From assembly GCF_003597395.2 (NCBI RefSeq), contig NC_133772.1, positions 146,163,429 to 146,227,428 of the forward strand: a DNA stretch of 64,000 bases, given 5' to 3'. The translations under genes were made by a program, and so were the position numbers. The notes beneath the pieces were generated by a model, which had not been told where the DNA came from, searched no databases, and saw nothing but the letters and a program-made list of their open reading frames with translations. The number at the start of each line of letters is the position of its first letter. Within the stretch, counting starts at the first letter, position 1. The DNA is from Chelonoidis abingdonii. Lineage: Eukaryota; Chordata; Testudines; Testudinidae. Shown here in pieces: positions 49,301-61,300 of the stretch.

Positions 49301-52300
49301 GATTTAATCTTATTTTTAAGCCAATTTTGAAATCCCAGTTAATCTACTTAAAAATCAGGTCACTATGTTTCTGAGTTTAGTTGGGAACCCCATGTAGACA
49401 CTATACAAATTGTCAAAATAAGCATTTTATTTAAAAGTTTAAGGCCACTTCCTAGTTTCAATCACTTTCCATCAAATGCAAGTATTGAAATTTAAGTTCT
49501 TACCGTCCTCCAAAGACATCAAAGAGATGCTGCCACCGATTGTTAATTTTATGGAGTTTGTCGTCTATTTCTGCGACTCTGCTCTTGTTGCTAGTCTTGA
49601 TCAGCTGATCACCCATTTGCTTCAAATGAAGTTTATTTTCACCAAACAGGTTTATTTCTTCCATACAGTCCTGAAAAAATACATCCCAAAATTACTCACA
49701 GCAAATACTGAAAATCAATTTCTTGTTGAAATTATGTTTCTAGGTTTCTTCGTTGTGTGGGGTAGGGATGGGCTTGAAGCAGGATGACCAAGACTACTAC
49801 AGAAACACCAGAGGAGTAGATCCTCAGCTGGTGTAAAATGGCAGAGCTCCACTGGAGCAAATGGAACTACATCAGTTTACACTAGCCGAGGACTCAACCT
49901 ATTTTTTATCATACAACCAGAAAATAAATAAAATAGAGAAGGGTAGGGAAAACAAACCACAAAGAACTACATTAGATCTGGTGTTTTAATACATTAAAGT
50001 ACTACGCTGAAAACTTATTCTTAATGGAATAAAGTACCCATAATTAAGACACTATAAACCAGGGGTCCCCGCCATGTTGCCACCGAAATTCAGCAGCATT
50101 TCGCCGGATGCTAGACCGTTGCCATGGTCCTTCGTCTGGCGCCCACCAGACGAAAAGGTTGGGGACCACTGCTATAAACAGTAAGTGGCTTAAAGACCTG
50201 AAAGCTTTCAGGTACCTAACCCTAAGAATAGCAATTTAAATTTCTAATATTTTCTTGTTTGTTTGTTTTTCTTTTAACTTAAATTTTCAATGAGTTACCT
50301 TGAAAGAACCTGAATTCAAGTTCAAAGTGCTCTTCCTTTGCTGGTATTCTTATACTCGGAGATCTGGGATTAGTTACTGAGCCCCTTAAGCCATTAGGAA
50401 AGGACATTGGCGGTGGACTACTGTCTTGTGTCTTTAAGACAGTGCTTTTTATATATTATTACTTAATCAAGTCCAGTACCACAGAAGGAAATCAGGTTTG
50501 TTTCCTGACCTGATCTGTGGGTTTGGAGGTATTTTTTGGTTGTGGTGACCTCCTATGTACTTAGTTCCAAAACTACTGCACACCTCCGTATTCTGGGATC
50601 ACCCCCCATTTACCTTCCAACTGCCCCTTTCACAACAGCTAGCACTGGTGAGAAGTGGGGGAGCAATGAAGCACTGCCAGGGCTCCACAGATTACCTACA
50701 AAGGATACTCCAAGATGAGGAGTCTCTAGCTTCACACACTACAAATATCAAGCACTGGACCCATAGGTTACATCCTTTCCCAGTGTAAGAAGCAGGAGTC
50801 CCAAGTGTAAATGCAGTATGTTGCTGCAGCGCAATCAGGGGGTGTTCTGTTTTGGTTTTGACTCTGAGATTGATCAGCAGTAGGGATAAAGACAAAGGAC
50901 TTGGTATCAATGGAAGTTAGGCACTAAATACCTTTGTCAATTAGGGTCTAAATGTTTAAACGTCTAATCTTTAGCCTGTAAATCCTGTTCACATTCCTTT
51001 TTTAGTGTGGGCTTGTCTATAACAAATTCTTAGAATGCATGAAAAGCTGCTTTCCTGTTCACCTTTTTTAATTTGTCTATCGCATCTTCAATGCTAACAT
51101 CTGCAGTCTGTAACACTTTGCTTTCCATCTCTACCAGCCATGTACATAACTCCTTATTCTTTTCATCGAACACAATCCACGCATTGAGTCTGTCCTCTAT
51201 CTCCTGCTTATGCAGAGACACCTATGGATAACAATACATGACAGCTGTCAACATCTCTGAAATCTCTCAGCAGGAAGCCAACAATTACAAATATAATTAA
51301 AAGCATGCATGACTAAGATATATATTTATGTTTATTTTTAACATTAGATTATCGCAGCAGACTTCATTATAAATGCAAAATTCTAAATTAATTAGCGGTT
51401 CCAATTCACAGGACCATTTATTAGAGTTCTCCAGTTTTCCTTTTAAAGATGGTAACCAGAATGTTATAACATGAGGTTGGAACACCAGGAGTAAACACTG
51501 TCTAACAAACAGCAGATTCTCTCCTTTAGAAAAGCTACTAAACTAGATGACGGCTTTATAAATTATGACATTTGTAACAATTCACATGCCATGCAGTGGA
51601 AATCTGACAATGCCAAGTAAATCAGGAAAACAAAACATTCATTTATACACATAAACATATAGAAAATAGCTATATCTTACAGACAGACACATGTACGTAC
51701 ACACAACACGTGTTGAGATACATCCCTGTAATAAGTTCCCATATTTCTGCAATCATGATAAATTATGCAAATACAGATCCCATTTATTGTCCACCTTTGA
51801 TCATCTCATTGGCAGTCTTCCCATTTACCTCTCCTATTACTAGTGCCTGGATTCTACGCCTGATATAATTTTATACAATGGTTGAAATTTGGGAGTAGCA
51901 ATGAGGGAAAAGAAACATAAAAAGATCATTCATATCACATGATACATTAGATAACCTCACACTATTCTCCTTTTGCCCTTTCAGTTCTGAGAACTTGGGT
52001 TCCATATGTTCCTCATGCACAACAAATTACAAGGGTAGAGAAATGTATTCCTAAATCCGCACTGCCTCTTCACTCACATTACATGGACTACACAGAAAGA
52101 GGGGGTTAGAAGTGTTATGGAAAGGGCATAGAGGAATGGCCTCCAAAACTCATAAGAACATAAGAATGGCCCTTCTGTGTCAGGCCAAAGGTCCATCTAG
52201 CCCAGTTTCCTGTCTTCCAACAGTGACCAGTACCAGGTGCCCCAGAGGGAATGAACAGGGCAGGTAATTAACAAGTGGTCCATCCTCTGTCGCTCATTCC

Positions 52301-55300
52301 CAGCTTCTGGCAAACAGAGGCTAGGGACACCATTCCTGCCCATCCTGGCTAACAGCCATTGATGGACCTATCCTCCATGAATTTATCTAGTTCTTTTTGA
52401 ACCCTGTTATAGTCTTCGCCTTCATATCCTCTGGCGAGGAATTCCACAGGTTGACTCTGCGGTGTGTGAAGAAATACTTTCTTTTATTTGTTTTAAACCT
52501 GCTGTCTATTAATTTCATTTGGTGACCCCCCTAGTCCTTGTGATATGAGAAGTAGTACAAAACACTTCCTTATCTACTTTCTCTACACCAATCATGATTT
52601 TATAGACCTCAATCATATCTCCCCTTAGCTGTCTCTTTTCCAAGCTTAAAAGTCCAAGTCTTATTAAAGGTTTCAGAGTAGCAGCCATGTTAGTCTGTAT
52701 CCGCAAAAAGAACAGGAGTACTTGTGGCACCTTAAAGACTAACAAATTTATTTGAGCATAAGCTGTCATGGGCTACAGCCCACTTCTTCATATGGAAACT
52801 GTCCCATACCCTTAATCACTTTTGTTGCCCTTTTCTGAACCTTTTCCAATTCCAATATATCTTTTTTTGAGATGGGGCGACCATATCTGCACACAGTATT
52901 GAAGATGTGAGTGTACCATGGATTTATATAGAGGCAGCATGATATTTTCTGTCCTATTATCTATCTCTTTCTTAATTATTCCCAGCATTCTGCTCATTTT
53001 TTTTGACTGCCACTGTACACTGAGTGGATGTTTTCAGAGAACTATCCACAATGACTCCAAGATCTCTTTCTTGAGTGGCAACAGCTAATTTAGACTCACA
53101 TTAACTCATATTAAGAAGAAATCAATCAAAGAATCCAGAGATCCCCCTCAATCTGCCAGCTCTTCTGCATCCATGATATGGCTGCTCACTCTTCAGCAGA
53201 ATGGGGATCACATGATGGCACCGGCTATCCTCTGCCACCGGCACAGTCTCCCTGCTGATGAGGTAAATTAACGCCATCCCTGGGGGCAAGGAGGGGACAG
53301 CAATGCTGACTGAAGCAGCATTAACTCCTGTAAGTGTTTCTGATTTCAATTCTGCCTGTTTAAGAGGGGAACATTCTGCTTAGAATGCTGTTCCCTGTTC
53401 TAGCCCCCCCATCAGTCACAGAGCTCTTCCCACTAGAACTTCAGGCAGGAACTCTCTTGGGGAGTTTCCACTGAAGGGGGGCCATTATGAACTAGCTGCC
53501 TTTCCCTTCTGTGCTTCCACTCTTTTTCCCGGTCTGTGGTTTTGTCCCACTCTTTGCTCTGAGGTGGAACATGCACTATAGATTTAGATATCTGCACATA
53601 CCATACGTGTGTGTGTTGTAATAAACCAGAACCCTTACTGATATGAACTGTTAAAACCCTGACCTACACATACCTTGCAATGGCAGGATGCAAACACTAA
53701 TCCCCTTGAATGCATCTGCTCATTAACTGTTTGTTTATTTACTTCCCTACTCTTTCCAGCATGAGCATCTGGCTGCCTCACTCCTGATAGGTGCAGGGTT
53801 TGACTTTTAAAGTCTTTCAAACCTCTCCATTTAAATATCAATTGTTTTCAAACAATACATATCTTTCATTCTCCTGCTTCGACTCCCCTCGCAAAAGACA
53901 TACAAAATGGAGTATTCTATTAGTATGTTTGAAATTGAATTACAATGGCCAAAAGTTTACAGTTTGGATTAATCATGTAGCTAGGCACATTGGCTTGATT
54001 TTCAGTTTCAGAGCCACTGGGCACTCACTATCTGAGCTAATGGTGCTCAGCATCACTGAATAATCAAGCCTCTTATTTAGGTGTCTAAATATGAATATAT
54101 AGAAGGTGCCCAAATCAGGCATCCAACTTTGAAAATATTGTACCTACATGTTTTCAAGTCTAACATTCTCAGTGTTCAGAATCTGCTGTAGTAAGTAAAA
54201 TAATGAACATTTCATTGGATTAGCCATTCAGGCCTTGTCTACACTACATTATTAAACTGACCTATGCCAGGTCAATGTACAGCCACCGCAGTAATTACTG
54301 TGGTTTTTCATGTCCACCCTACCTTCCTTCTGCTGGTGGCGTGTCCCCTTACCAGGAGTGCTGGCACCAATGTAAGTGGGGCACTGATTGCCTGGGCTGT
54401 TGGCTCCGTGCAGAGCCCTGCTGCTGGGCGCCGACATCCTGGGCTGTTGCTCTGCATAGTGCCTCAGAGCTGTGAGCTCCATGCAGAGCTGACAGGTGAT
54501 GTAAGTAAAGCAGTGTCTACACAGACACTATGGCGCCCTAACTACACTGACATAAACGCTATGCCTCTTGTGAAGGTGGAGTTATTAAGCTCGATATACT
54601 GGAGGGCTTACATTGGTAGGAACAATGCTGTAGTGTAGACACTTAGAGAGTTAGGTCGACATTGTCGACCTAACTCTGTAGTGTAGCCCTGGCTTCTGTT
54701 TAAGGCAAAATATTTCCCCACATCAAAGTTATTATGAAGGGCCTGACTGCAATCCTTATTCCACCAAAACTCCCATTGCACCCAAACTCCCTTTGCCTAG
54801 GTAAGGTTTGGGCCCTAAATACTAAGAGAACTTTGTTTCTACAGGTTTCTTTTGTCATCTACAAAAAAAGAGCTGTGTAATTCAATGACTATAAAGGGTT
54901 CCATCTGTCGCTAGCTTAGAACTATCTGTTACGCTATCTTCTTAAATCAAGAATCTTAAAATCTAGCATTTTGTTTCTTTAACCATTACCTTTCTCTATT
55001 AATACCCAGGGGTATTTTACATATATATTTTACACATCGATATATACCAATCTATAAATTCAGTGAGCCAAATTCATCCCTGGTGTAACTCCATTGGCTT
55101 CTGTGAATGAATTTGGTCCAGTACATTTAAACGCAGTGCTAACTAAATGTAATAAAGCAGTAAGCCACAAAAGATGGCAAATGTTGAACAGTAAACTGTG
55201 CAAAGTTTTGGAAATACATTATATTAAAGAAAGGGCAAGTCCATTTTTAATATGTTTCGGTCCTTTTTACTAAACATACTGAAAAGCTAATTTATTTCTC

Positions 55301-58300
55301 AATTTCATTTATTAGCTTTCTTGGAGCTGTATTTTACATAAGCCTATGTAACATGCCATCATTTGTGAATTCATATGTAGGTAGCAGGAACAGCAAAACA
55401 GTTCTCCCCCACTTTTCCCCTCCTTTACCTCAGGCAATTCCTCTGTTTAGCCTTAGCACTCTAGTTTGTGAGTTAGAACAAAGCCATCCATTTCACCCAA
55501 CAGTTGCATTTCTTTCATACACTATATTGCTAAAGAGTTTGCAAAACTGGAGCACTGTGTGTTATGGAAACAAAGAGAGCAGAGCCCAGAGTAACTTTAT
55601 TCCACTATTGTTCAGCCATGCTGCTATAAAGAAACTGCATCAGCAAAGAATGCAACAAAAGAGACCCCACTAAAGCATGTTTCTTTCTGCTGGCTAGACC
55701 CAGCAAGACATTTCACCCTAAATGCATCAACAAAGAACAAGGACATGAACAGTATATTCAACAGCTAAGTGACTTACTCGCAAACAGAGTTCTTCCCATT
55801 TCCTGTGCAAATGCTCTACTTGCTCCTTCAGCAGCACCACATCTTCTGCAAGGATACAATGAGCCAAATCTGCCTTCATATTATCAAGTTCTTTCACGTT
55901 TTGATTCCAGTCTGCAAGTGACTTCTCCAGTTCCTGCATTAAACACAAGGGAAACAATCCTTTAGACTAAGCGCCTGTGTTTTTTCAAAACCTGTTGGTT
56001 TAATCCTCTGATTGGCCTGTGGGGGAGGGGAAAACAGAAAAAGAGGAGGGGAAATTTACACATAAAGGGTAAAGCCCTGAAAGCCTTTGCCAGGATGCTT
56101 TTAGGTCAGCCTCCCTTTCCTTTTCCTTCTATCTCTGCATCCTGTTTGGGGAAGGGTGGGAAGAGAAATGGTTAGCTTAAAAAAATTAATCTCTCTGTAG
56201 CTTTATTAGAGGGTCCCCTCCAGTGTTAGTTATTCTGAGCCTGATCCAGAGCCCATTAAAGTCAATGGCATAGCTCTTGTTGACTTCATTAGTGCAGAAA
56301 CAAGCCTCCTGTTACTCTATAAAATACTAAAATAGTCTCTACTAGATATCCAACACCCAATATCTGCTGATACTCTGCTGCAGGGTTTGGCAGAGTGGCC
56401 AACTTTCTAATCGCACAAAACTGAACACCCTTGTTCACTTTCACTGGGCTGGGGCAGGGGGTTGGGGTGCAAGAGGGGGTGCGAGCTCCGGGTAGGGGTG
56501 CAGGCTCTGGGGTTGGGTGTGGGAGGAGATGTGGGCTCTGGCTGGGGGTGTGGGCTCAGGAGTGAGGGAGCTGGGGTGGAGGAGGGGGCTCAGGGCTCGG
56601 GCAGGAGGTTGGGATGTGGGAGGGGGTTTTGGGTGTGGGCTCCGACCGGGTGGTGCTGACCTCAGGCGGCTCTTGGTCAGCAGCACAGCAGGGCTAAGGC
56701 AGGGTCTCTGTCTGCCCTGGCTCTGCGCAGATCCCAGAAGTGGCAGCATGTCTGGCTCCTAGGCATAGGGGGCTCTGTGTGCTGCCCACAAGCACTGCCC
56801 CCGCAGCTCCCTCTGGCAGTTCCCGGCCAGTGGGAGCTGAGGAGCTGGCACTCAGGGCAAGGCCAGCGCATGGAGCCTCCCTGGCCGGCTGCCCTTCTGC
56901 CTAGGAGCCGGACATGCTGGCAGTTTCTGGGATCTGCGCAGCACCAGGGCAGGCAGGGAGACTGCCTTAGCGCCGCTGCACTGCCGACCGGACTTTTTAA
57001 AAAATATTAAAATTTTAAAAAACAAACAAAAAAATCCAACAACTCCCAGACCCATTTCTTTAGTTACAAGGAGATAATCTTTCCTTATGGCTTTTAAAAC
57101 GTATTTGTGTTAACGCTGTCACTGAAGTAGAGGAGTAATTGCACAACAAACTGCAGTAGGGAAATATCTGTGTTCTAAACATGAGGGAAAGTCACATTTT
57201 ACAGTAAAGAAAACTTGTCAAAAACCTTCCTGGTTCTGCTAACAAGGAAAAATGCTCTGCCTCTAGGAGAGGTAAACTGGACCAAAAAAAAAAAAAGAAA
57301 AAAAAGAACAAGGGGAACAGACAGCTCCTCCTACCCTCATAGTTCTTCTACATGGGCTGGGGGAGGCTGTCTCCCCGCAAAGAGCCCGGCGTGGCCCTGC
57401 CCACGCTCCACCCCTAAGCCCCTTCCTGCAGTTCCTTCCCAGGGCCCCTCTCTTCAGTAGCTCAGGCTAGCTAGGGCTGTAGGAGGTAGCTGCCGCAATG
57501 ACTCGGGGTGCTGGGACCGTGCTGTCCAGCGCAGGGGTTGGGGGTTGGGGGCCCGTCCACAGCCCTGGTGCTCTACGCTGGGCTGCCGTCGCTCCATGGC
57601 TGGGGGTGCTTCGGCCGGACTGGCCGGAGCCGGAGTAGGGAGCTCCAGGGCTGAGGGTGCTCGGGTGGCCCAGGGCTGGGAAGTGGGAGGTTGCTCCGGG
57701 CTCCTGCAGGGAAGGAGGAGCAGAAAAGGAGGGTGAGGGGTGGGGCCTCAGGCAGAAGGGGAGGGGCTGGGGGCTAGCCTCCCCCAACGGCCAGGCGGGG
57801 TAAAGGAGCGAGGGCACTACAGGCTGAGGGGAGAGGGTTGAAAGGGGTGGAGTGGAGGCAGGGCTTGTGGCAGAGCCAGAGGTTGAGCAGTGAGCACCCC
57901 CTGGCACATTGGAAAGTTGGCGCCTGTAGCTCCAGTCCCGGAATCAGTGCCTATACAAGGAACCATGTATTAACGTCTGAAGAGCCGCAAATGGCTCTGG
58001 AGCTACAGGTTGGCCACCCCTGTCCTAGCTCTTATATAGCGCTTTTCATCTTTAGATCTCAAAGTGCTTTACAAAGGAGGTCATTATCCCCATTATTATT
58101 TTCTTTACAGGTGGATAAACTGAGGCATAGGGAAGGAAGTGATTTGCCCAAGGTCACCCAGCAACCCAGTGGCAGACTCGGGAATGGAACTCAGGTCTCT
58201 TGTGTGAGTCCCAGTCCAGTGCTCTGCACGAAAAGAAAGATCAAATGAAGAAACTGGGGTCCTTATTTGGTCCTTCTATACTTTCCCTTGTACCTAAGGG

Positions 58301-61300
58301 CTGCTTCTATACTGACACAATTTGGCACTTGTTCCCCATTGCCAAAGCACCACTATTGGTATTCTCAGTGGTGGTGGGTGTATGCAGACAGGGTGCAGGC
58401 ATTTTTAATAAACACTGTGTCAACACACGTGTTTGAAAGCAGACTGTTCCTGCACATGAAAGGAAGCCAGCTATCACAAAGAAGATCTCAGGGAGCTGAT
58501 AGCGATCCAAAGGCATCTGACATCAGTAAACTTACTTGTTTCCACAAAGAACAAGCAATTCAGTTCATAAACTTGGTAATAAAGCAGAATGCCATGAAGC
58601 CAAACGCAAAATTACCAGAACGAGTCATGAACTGGAAATACTTTCCATGCCATGTAACTTTCATGGCAGGACATTGGCAGCAAAGGCTTAAACAGCTGCT
58701 GCCCCACTCTGGCGCTCCTTTCCTTTTCTCTATTATTTTTAGCATGCCACAGGTGTGCAAGGGGAATAATAAGGTCCCTGCCTGGAGAATTTTACAGTCT
58801 ATAATAGACTGGTAACACAATGAATAAAGACATCCAACCACATAGAGGGGAGGGAGGTGGAGTGACAGTTTCACAGAGGAGCAGGCAAGACAGAACTCCA
58901 GTCTCCTAGGGGCTCAAGTATTGTACAAGGAATATTTTTCTACAAAATGTGCTTTCAATACCTTAACCTGTTCCTTGGTTTTGTAGAGCTCTTCATGTTC
59001 CTCTGGAAGCGGATCTTTTACTTTTTCCTTAAGCTCTCGCAGCCTGCTTTCCAATTCCTTGATTAGCTTTTCACAACTGTCCCAGCTCTGTTTTTTTACA
59101 GAAACAAGGAAGTTATGAATGACAAATACCTTACAATATGAATGTACTGTACTGTATGGATGAATTAAAGAACAGCAATTTCTAAATTAATTTGTTTTGG
59201 AGGACTGATCATCAGGATCTTCTCTCAGTCCATGCACACTGTCCCTAATAAGAATTTCATTCATGGATTAATGGGAGGATTGAGCCCTCTTGTATTTCAT
59301 GTTTGCCTTGAAGTGCATTTTAGCTCAAGTGGTTCACATCTCCTCCTATTCAAACTAAGATTCTTTGGAGCATAGTTTCAAATTATGCTGGGGATCAATT
59401 AAAGTGATATCAAGTTTTTATGCTTTGAAACACAAATTTACTACAGAGAGGAAACATTCATGAATCTACCTCTTAATTTTCAGAGGGGGTATATATGGTG
59501 AGGTGCATATGGCCTCTGGCATAGTCTGCACCTATAATGGCTCTATAAGAGAGTAAAGAAGTGTGACTAATGCCACTGGCCCCAATTCTCACCCAGGTGC
59601 TTCATGGCTAAAAGTGTGGGCAGAATTCCACAGCCCAGCCAGGCTCCATGCCCACAGACCATTACTGCAGTCCAAAGAGCGGAAGCCCATTATAGCAGTA
59701 TCCACCCAGCCCCCCTCCACAGAGGTACAGTCCATGACTTCAGCCTTCCCACAACCTCCAGATATAGAGTGATGGAGTTGTTGGGGAATGATCTCAAAGG
59801 GAGTCACAGGGTCTCCTCAGAGTCTAGAGTTGGGGAGTTCACACTTGATGCTTTACTGGCAAGGAACTCTGCTGGGGAAGCAAGGGGAATGGGAGCCTTT
59901 TGACAACTTCAAAATGAAGCTGTTACCTGAGATTAGAGGCCACTGACTGAGACACATCCCTGCAAGGGCAAGTGGAGGACAACAGTGCCACCATGACACC
60001 CCACATCCCTAATCAAAGGCACTGGTTTAGGGGCTCTGTGTCCCCAACCTGTAAGCTTGTTTGTGGGTGTTACTGCAGCCCAGTCATGTAGTAGTCTTTG
60101 CAGGGCCTGCATATTAGGATCCGCAGAAGGGAAAACAAAGAGCTGGGAAGCTGCTACTCTTTCTGGGGCTCCTTGGGCACTTGCTGCATTGAGCCTCTCC
60201 ACACCGCTAGCTGGCTTGTCCCTAGGACTGGTCAAGCTGCCCTGGAACGCCTCCACGTGGGAACAGGAGTGTGCAGGCATCTCAAGGTGTCCTCCTCCCC
60301 AGAGAACACCTGTCGAGTACCTGCACAGTGCCGAGGAGCTGTTTCACGATCGTCTCCACTTGAAGCTGGGCATCATTCCAATTCTCCTGTAACTGGCTGA
60401 GTTCCTCTTGTATTACAGCACTGGTCTCCAGGTCTGAGTCTTTACATAACTTCTCCCCAGTATCTACAGTGAGGGAGTATGTGGTTTGCCATCTCTGAAG
60501 AAGTATTTCCTTGTTCTAAAAAACCAACCACAACATTCTAAATCTCAGCCCCAGGATTAGAGAGCTTTACAAACCTGCTTGGCATTTCACTTTTTAAAAG
60601 GGTGAAAAAAATGGGCTTGTTCTTTGTTTTTATTTAACTTTTTGTTATGTGTAAAAACAAAAACAAACAAACAAAAAACCCCCCTCAACTCTGCATTTTT
60701 CCTGCTTGTTTTGAGTCTATAAGACGCTATGCTGATTTTATAATGAGTTAAATGATTACACCAAGGAAGTGGAGCGATTGAGAGAGATGGGATTTTTAGT
60801 CATATAGTTAAAAAGTCAAGTGTTTAATAAAATGTTGCATTTGTTAACAACTCTTTAACTTCAATGACTAAGCAAACATATTGGAGAAACAATGTCTTTG
60901 TTAATGACTGAACACCTCATTTCAGTAAAGTAAGCTAAAAACATCCCTCCTCTGTGAACCCTAACAATATCTTCATCAAAAATAGGGAAGATGAAAGTTA
61001 ACATTCCTGTTATTTTTAAGGTAAAGAACTAAGCAGAAAAACATCCATAAAAGCCAGACTTTTTGGCCTTCCTTATGCATCATAAAGAAGCAAAAACAGG
61101 CACTAGCATAATTTTTAAGGTCCCCCGAAGGTCACCTTTAACAACAGGAGAAAATAAACATGAAACAAATGAGGCTAGCAACAAAGGAGCAGGGCACTGA
61201 AAGTCTTAAAATTTATAATATTCCTAGGTCCTAATGTTAATGGATTGTGTCTGTGTAGAAAGAGTATTGTAATAATCAAAACCAAATTTTTTGATTGCTT

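Larger units (their letters stand above)
36293..49503. other. Largest SYNE2 intron in window, 13.2 kb
   Basis: Flanking exons join in phase and match the family without a gap, so no exon is expected inside. It holds CR1 (37925-39110), an ancient repeat (39296-39425), a GC-rich hairpin repeat (39505-40013), Harbinger transposase DNA (44700-45980), a MITE (45982-46167) and SINE-like and CR1-like pieces near 48.1-49.1 kb. A C-run of 12 lies at 43187-43198. Confidence 0.75.

Noticed and set aside
36293..49503. An additional SYNE2 exon in the 13-kb intron
   Set aside because: Flanking exons join in phase and agree with the family without a gap, and no spectrin-like frame with splice sites was found.
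56441..57907. Long Pro/Gly-rich frames on both strands
   Set aside because: They lie in GC-rich hAT-like sequence with quasi-repeats such as ggggttggggt; no domain, no splice context.
59563..60400. Overlapping open frames of about 100 codons on both strands
   Set aside because: Only the part 60321-60515 on the minus strand belongs to a real exon (SYNE2 exon b); the rest has no homology that I recognise.
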